10,334 nucleotides of DNA from Acanthamoeba lenticulata (lineage: Eukaryota > Discosea > Longamoebia > Acanthamoebidae). The notes under the pieces were generated by a model that searched no databases, was not told where the DNA came from, and saw only the letters and a program-made list of their open reading frames with translations. The stretch is taken from the NCBI GenBank assembly GCA_002179805.1, contig NAVB01003892.1, forward strand, positions 1-10,334. The letters are read 5' to 3'. This document shows, in pieces, positions 8,374 through 10,334 of this stretch (positions are counted from its first letter, which is position 1; every line of letters begins with the position of its first letter). Made by a program: the position numbers and the translations under genes.

Positions 8374-9798
8374 ATGGCCTCGCGCGACAGATCAGCCTCG
8401 CCCCGTGTCGGTCCTGGCCAGGGCACACTGCTGCAGCCGAAGGGCATCAGCCCCACGTTCGCTCTCGGGTAAGCTCGCCCCTCTTCAAGGCGGCACCAAC
8501 GCACTTACGGTACTGTCACTGGAGGCGGTGGAAGGAGGGCCTGTACGCTCCCTCGCGAGCGGTCAAGCAAACATGGCACGAGTTTACTCCTGTCACCAAG
8601 GTTCGTGCACGTCGTGGGCGGTGGCAGGACTTCATCTGACACACAGCCCTCCACCTGCGGGGGGGGGGGAGGAGCAGGCGAGCCTGGCCATGCTTGCTCC
8701 GATGGCCCTCTGGTGCCTCCGGCGACTGCAGACAAACAGGCCCCTTGGCGAAACCACGTACATGCGCCACCAGCGCTAGCTCGCGGACTTCATCGTGCTG
8801 ACTCGTGTTCAACTAACGCACCCGCATGGCGCGGCTGTCCTTAGCACGCAACTATTGGTGTGGTACAGTCAAGCGGTGGCCCTCTATGGCTTGCGCAACA
8901 TGTATGGCCACCTGCTGAAGAACATCGGGGTCAAGCGCACCTTCACGCGCAGCTTCGAGCGATTCTCTCTGCTTGGGTCCCTCATCTACACCACGTCGCT
9001 CTTCAAGACGATCCACACGCTCTTCGGCAAGACCTACTTCTTGTTCAACCTCATCAACACCCTCATCTACGCTCTCTTCCTCTACCTGAGCACCCTCTAT
9101 AACCGGGGCCTGCCCCACCCGTGCCAAAAGCGCGAGTACTCGCTGCCGCTACTTTTTGCTTGCCTCCTTTGACAAAAGCGGCTCTTTAATCCATCCTGTC
9201 TCTGTCTGTGTTTCCGTCGCGCGCCGGGGGGGGGGCTGGCACGCAGGCGCGCTATTATCCACTGGCCAGCACTGGCCGGGTTCGTGGGGATCATGTCCCT
9301 CACCAGCTGCGTGTGGGGCAAGGAGCTGAAGGTCTCCATCCTGCATGGCGATCGGTACAAGTTCCTGTCCATGGTGGGCTTTCTCGTCAACTCCTTCGGC
9401 ATCTTGCGGGCGGGTTTCCAGACCGCCAAGTCCTCCCAGCCCGGTGCGTTCCCCTTCTAAGCCGAGGTCGTGGTGCCATCGTGGGCTGATTGTGGAGGAC
9501 AGCGATTACGCCCTTTTCGGCTGTGTCGCCGCTGGCCGTGGCTTACGCCTTTGCGGCCCTCACGCACGCACCCTCATTTGCCACATCGCCCATTGCGCGA
9601 GTGTATGTGTCCGGCTATCTGGCCATGATCTACTGCCTGGCCATCATGTCCTTCCTCTGCCTCAAATCTGAGCGCGCACACGGTACCCTCGCCAGTCCAG
9701 ATCATGAATTCTCTGATGCTCGTGCGGGTCGTTCCTCACGCGTGTTTGGCCCACGTGCAGCCCTGCAAAAGGCGCGTCGCCGGAAGAGCGCCCTGTGA
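8374..9798 (+). CDS. Polytopic membrane protein, family not recognised
   Basis: Seven exons: 8374-8468, 8525-8600, 8678-8757, 8845-9120, 9247-9443, 9503-9682 and 9761-9798, giving 313 residues. I do not recognise the family. The first 30 residues ([17 protein letters not shown]) are polar. A basic, aromatic stretch ([17 protein letters not shown], 33-49) precedes a weakly hydrophobic segment. Six clear hydrophobic segments follow at about 124-144, 148-169, 182-199, 215-233, 246-263 and 275-295. The tail is strongly basic ([12 protein letters not shown]), so the C-terminus is probably cytosolic. The start has an A at -3 and a G at +4. Exons 4-6 are well supported by C-ending codons and matched phases. 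Exons 1-3 rest only on phase and codon quality. The last intron (78 nt) has no stop in frame, so its retention would also be translated. Confidence 0.7.
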
Positions 9799-10000
9799 CA
9801 CAGCAACGACTGCCGTCAGACGACAGATGCGTGCGATGACACACGAGCCGTCCTCAAAAATAAATAAATAAAAAGCAACTTGGAATAACTGGAAAAAGGC
9901 AAACACGGCGTGGCGAAGGCAAGAGAGAAGACCCCCTTTTTTCTTTTGCTGTCTTTTTTTAACCTGCCCCGCTCCGGATCTGCAATCGAGCACCGCCACT
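9799..10000 (+). other. Membrane-protein 3' UTR and SHMT promoter region
   Basis: A 202-bp gap. Three overlapping AATAAA hexamers (9859-9872), about 60 nt after the membrane-protein stop, are the likely polyadenylation signal. Nearer SHMT is a T-rich tract (about 9936-9961), then a C-rich leader directly before the ATG. No distinct TATA box is seen. Confidence 0.5.
9859..9872 (+). terminator. Overlapping polyadenylation signals
   Basis: Tandem AATAAA hexamers starting at 9859, 9863 and 9867, downstream of the membrane-protein stop at 9798. Confidence 0.6.
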
Positions 10001-10334
10001 ATGAGCCACGCTGGAAACCTTAGCCTTGCCGAGTCTGATCCGGAAGTCCTCGGCCTTATTCGCGAGGAGAAGAAGCGCCAGGTCAATGGCATCGAGCTCA
10101 TCGCGTCTGAGGTGCGTCGTCATCTCCCACACCCTTGCGGGCGCACTGCGCTGGATCGCCAGAGCCTTACGCGTTTGTGCAGAACTTCACCTCACGGGGT
10201 GTGCTGGAAGCCCTTGGTTCCTGCATGACCAACAAGTACGCAGAGGGCCTTCCTGGCCGCCGCTACTATGGTGGTAACGAGGTGGTTGACCAGCTCGAGG
10301 TTCGTGCTCTCTCTCTCACCCAGCCAAGAGCCTC
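10001..10334 (+). CDS. SHMT: Serine hydroxymethyltransferase (5' part, runs off right edge)
   Basis: Exon 1 is 10001-10111 and exon 2 is 10183-10299; an intron opens with GTTCGT at 10300. The 76 visible residues match the N-terminus of eukaryotic SHMT, the PLP enzyme that converts serine and tetrahydrofolate to glycine and methylene-tetrahydrofolate. Signature segments are [40 protein letters not shown] and [15 protein letters not shown], which includes the conserved Tyr-Ala-Glu of the active site. The later GNEVVDQLE continues the match. The PLP lysine lies downstream, outside the window. The protein starts directly at the conserved domain with no presequence, so a cytosolic form is likely. 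The first intron (71 nt) falls within the SENF motif. Confidence 0.96.

Noticed and set aside
8852..9127. Glu/Val-rich minus-strand ORF opposite the membrane-protein exon
   Set aside because: It is the complement of Leu/Phe-rich transmembrane codons. The plus-strand frame has matched splice phases and C-ending codons.

Overview
The window is nuclear DNA of a GC-rich, intron-dense unicellular eukaryote. Seven protein genes are packed into 10.3 kb, separated by 58-268 bp. Most are split by introns of about 55-160 nt, and codons end mostly in C or G. Gene content and compact intron-rich layout suggest an amoebozoan such as Acanthamoeba, but that is inference; no species marker is present. I rebuilt each gene by hand-joining exons at GT/GC...AG boundaries, requiring phase continuity and protein homology.

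Layout, left to right: (1) minus strand, 1-1337, start of a PF13350-type tyrosine phosphatase whose catalytic end lies off the left edge; (2) minus, 1605-3289, complete eIF3 subunit h in 7 exons; (3) plus, 3430-5904, F-box protein with a complete seven-blade WD40 propeller in 11 exons, one only 9 nt long; (4) plus, 6067-6541, short tail-anchored syntaxin-like SNARE with Gly at the zero layer; (5) minus, 6759-8315, mitochondrial GGQ release-factor-like protein (MTRFR/C12orf65 type) with a long acidic C-terminal extension; (6) plus, 8374-9798, polytopic membrane protein I do not recognise, 7 exons; (7) plus, from 10001, first two exons of serine hydroxymethyltransferase, running off the right edge.

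The genes do not form a pathway. They look like ordinary housekeeping genes (translation initiation, ubiquitin-ligase adaptor, membrane fusion, mitochondrial ribosome rescue, one-carbon metabolism). Two head-to-head pairs (eIF3h with the F-box gene, 140 bp; release factor with the membrane protein, 58 bp) imply shared bidirectional promoters. The SNARE and release-factor genes converge.

The most unusual signals are in the splicing code and in single proteins: donors follow GTRCGY, with C at intron position +4 in 28 of the 33 GT donors I assigned; one well-supported and one possible GC-AG intron; the 9-nt micro-exon; six intronic G/C homopolymers of 10-11 nt; and the SNARE zero-layer substitution. 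I found no mobile element, CRISPR array, tRNA or rRNA.
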